Source: Candidatus Altimarinota bacterium
GTDB lineage: Bacteria > Patescibacteriota > Gracilibacteria > UBA4473
Length of the DNA: 12,584 nt
NCBI GenBank assembly: GCA_020629095.1
Contig: JAHDDZ010000003.1
Span: 1 to 12,584, forward strand
Reading direction: 5' to 3'
In this document: piece after piece, positions 11,827 through 12,584 of the stretch
Numbering within the stretch: the first letter of the stretch is position 1
Layout of the letters: the number at the start of each line of letters is the position of its first letter
Made by a program: the position numbers and the translations under genes
Notes under the pieces: generated by a model
What the model was told of the DNA's origin: nothing
The model's input: only the letters and a program-made list of their open reading frames with translations
The model's database searches: none

Positions 11827-12584
11827 ATGGTGGATTTTACGAACCTGCAAGCGGCTGATCTGGATATTCCGAGCGATTCAGCATATGCTGCAAACCACGA
11901 TTTGGGCATAAATGAGGAACTTGTGCGAAAAATAAGCCAGAGCAAAAATGAACCAGCGTGGCTGCTAGAACTGCGATTACACGCTTTGTCAGTATTTCAG
12001 TCAAAAGAAATGCCCAGTTGGGGGCCTGATTTGAGTGCGCTCGACATGGAGCAAATCCGGTTTTATGCAGATGCTGGGGGTATCCAAAATGCGAAGTCCT
12101 GGGACGATGTGCCTGATGAAATTAAGACCACTTTTGAGCGACTTAAAATCCCTGAAGCTGAACGTGAGCTGCTGGCGGGGGTGGGTGCACAATATGAATC
12201 TAAGAATGTCTATCATAAGCTGAAGCCACAGTGGGAGGGGCTTGGGGTCATTTTTGAAGATTTTGACGTGGCGGCGCAAAAACACCCAGAACTGGTGAGA
12301 GAGTATTTGACAAAGTCAGTGCCAATCGCCGACCACACGCTAAGTGCGCTGCACTATGCCGTCATGTCGGGGGGCACGTTTTTATACGTCCCCGCGGGAG
12401 TCGAGGTGACAGCCCCCCTGCAGGCATATTTTCGTATGAATGCCATCAACCAAGGGCAGTTTGAACACACACTAATAGTGGTCGAAGAAGGCGCAAAGGC
12501 CCATTACATAGAGGGTTGCAGCGCGCCTAAGTGGGGCAGCAGCAGTTTGCACGTGGGCTGCGTCGAGGTCTTTGTGAAGCCATC
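11827..12584 (+). CDS. sufB: Fe-S cluster assembly protein SufB (3' end outside window)
   Basis: ATG 11827 opens a frame that runs off the right edge, giving 252 residues of a protein that is usually about 470. SufB is the scaffold subunit of the SufBCD complex, on which Fe-S clusters are assembled with sulfur delivered by SufS. The N-terminus (SDSAYAANHDLGINEELVRKIS) and helical region 'EPAWLLELRLHALSVFQSKEMPSWGPDL' are typical. They are followed by 'PIADHTLSALHYAVMSGGTFLYVPAGVEVTAPLQAYFRMNAINQGQFEHTLIVVEEGAKAHYIEGCSAP', the start of the beta-helix core. Most of SufB's known functional residues lie beyond the edge. No SD precedes the ATG, and sufC is not upstream here. Confidence 0.95.
   Translation, partial: MVDFTNLQAADLDIPSDSAYAANHDLGINEELVRKISQSKNEPAWLLELRLHALSVFQSKEMPSWGPDLSALDMEQIRFYADAGGIQNAKSWDDVPDEIKTTFERLKIPEAERELLAGVGAQYESKNVYHKLKPQWEGLGVIFEDFDVAAQKHPELVREYLTKSVPIADHTLSALHYAVMSGGTFLYVPAGVEVTAPLQAYFRMNAINQGQFEHTLIVVEEGAKAHYIEGCSAPKWGSSSLHVGCVEVFVKP

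Noticed and set aside
11751..11945. N-terminal extension of the SLH/CAP protein
   Set aside because: It runs into the sufB coding region on the other strand and precedes a clear signal peptide and promoter.

Overview
The window is an ordinary-looking bacterial chromosomal segment that most resembles a Candidate Phyla Radiation (Patescibacteria) genome. Peregrinibacteria or a relative is my best guess; this is inference, not proof. Supporting signs are a TraC-like type IV secretion protein of the kind often seen in these genomes, very compact spacing, short or divergent housekeeping proteins (L34, GrpE), an RNase J with a basic RGG tail, an S-layer-homology/CAP surface protein and a SUF gene. 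UGA works as a stop: rnpA ends in TGA exactly where yidC starts. This argues against the UGA=Gly code of Gracilibacteria and Absconditabacteria. No phage, insertion sequence, CRISPR array or other mobile element was seen.

Layout. 1-586 (+): the end of a TraC-like gene that overlaps tail to tail with yidC. 583-2244 (-): rpmH, rnpA, yidC, the classic membrane-insertion/RNase P operon. 2274-2331: a back-to-back promoter pair. 2358-2530 (+): tRNA-Leu(GAG) and initiator tRNA-fMet, closed by a two-way terminator shared with rnj. 2587-4542 (-): RNase J, with a gene-free stretch of about 310 bases upstream that looks like a long structured leader. 4854-6265 (-): efp followed by an unknown membrane protein. 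6350-7981 (+): grpE, a 31-residue membrane peptide and mnmA. 8023-10431 (-): the conserved rpsO-pnp pair. 10510-10586 (-): tRNA-Val(GAC). 10632-11750 (-): a secreted SLH+CAP protein. 11827-end (+): sufB, cut by the window edge.

The genes are mostly RNA metabolism and translation (RnpA, RNase J, PNPase, MnmA, EF-P, L34, S15, three tRNAs), plus protein folding and membrane insertion (GrpE, YidC), cell surface, and Fe-S assembly.

No undescribed multi-gene system stands out. The interesting signals are regulatory. (1) At three divergent gene pairs the -35 boxes abut or overlap, once inside a perfect 14-bp palindrome. (2) Several -10 boxes lie 6-9 bases from the ATG and only one gene has a Shine-Dalgarno-like sequence, suggesting leaderless or SD-independent translation. 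(3) Terminator-like hairpins sit just after each ribosomal-protein gene (rpmH, rpsO) and before each RNase gene (rnpA, pnp). (4) mnmA appears to start at CTG in a CTGA overlap. (5) EF-P has arginine at position 32.
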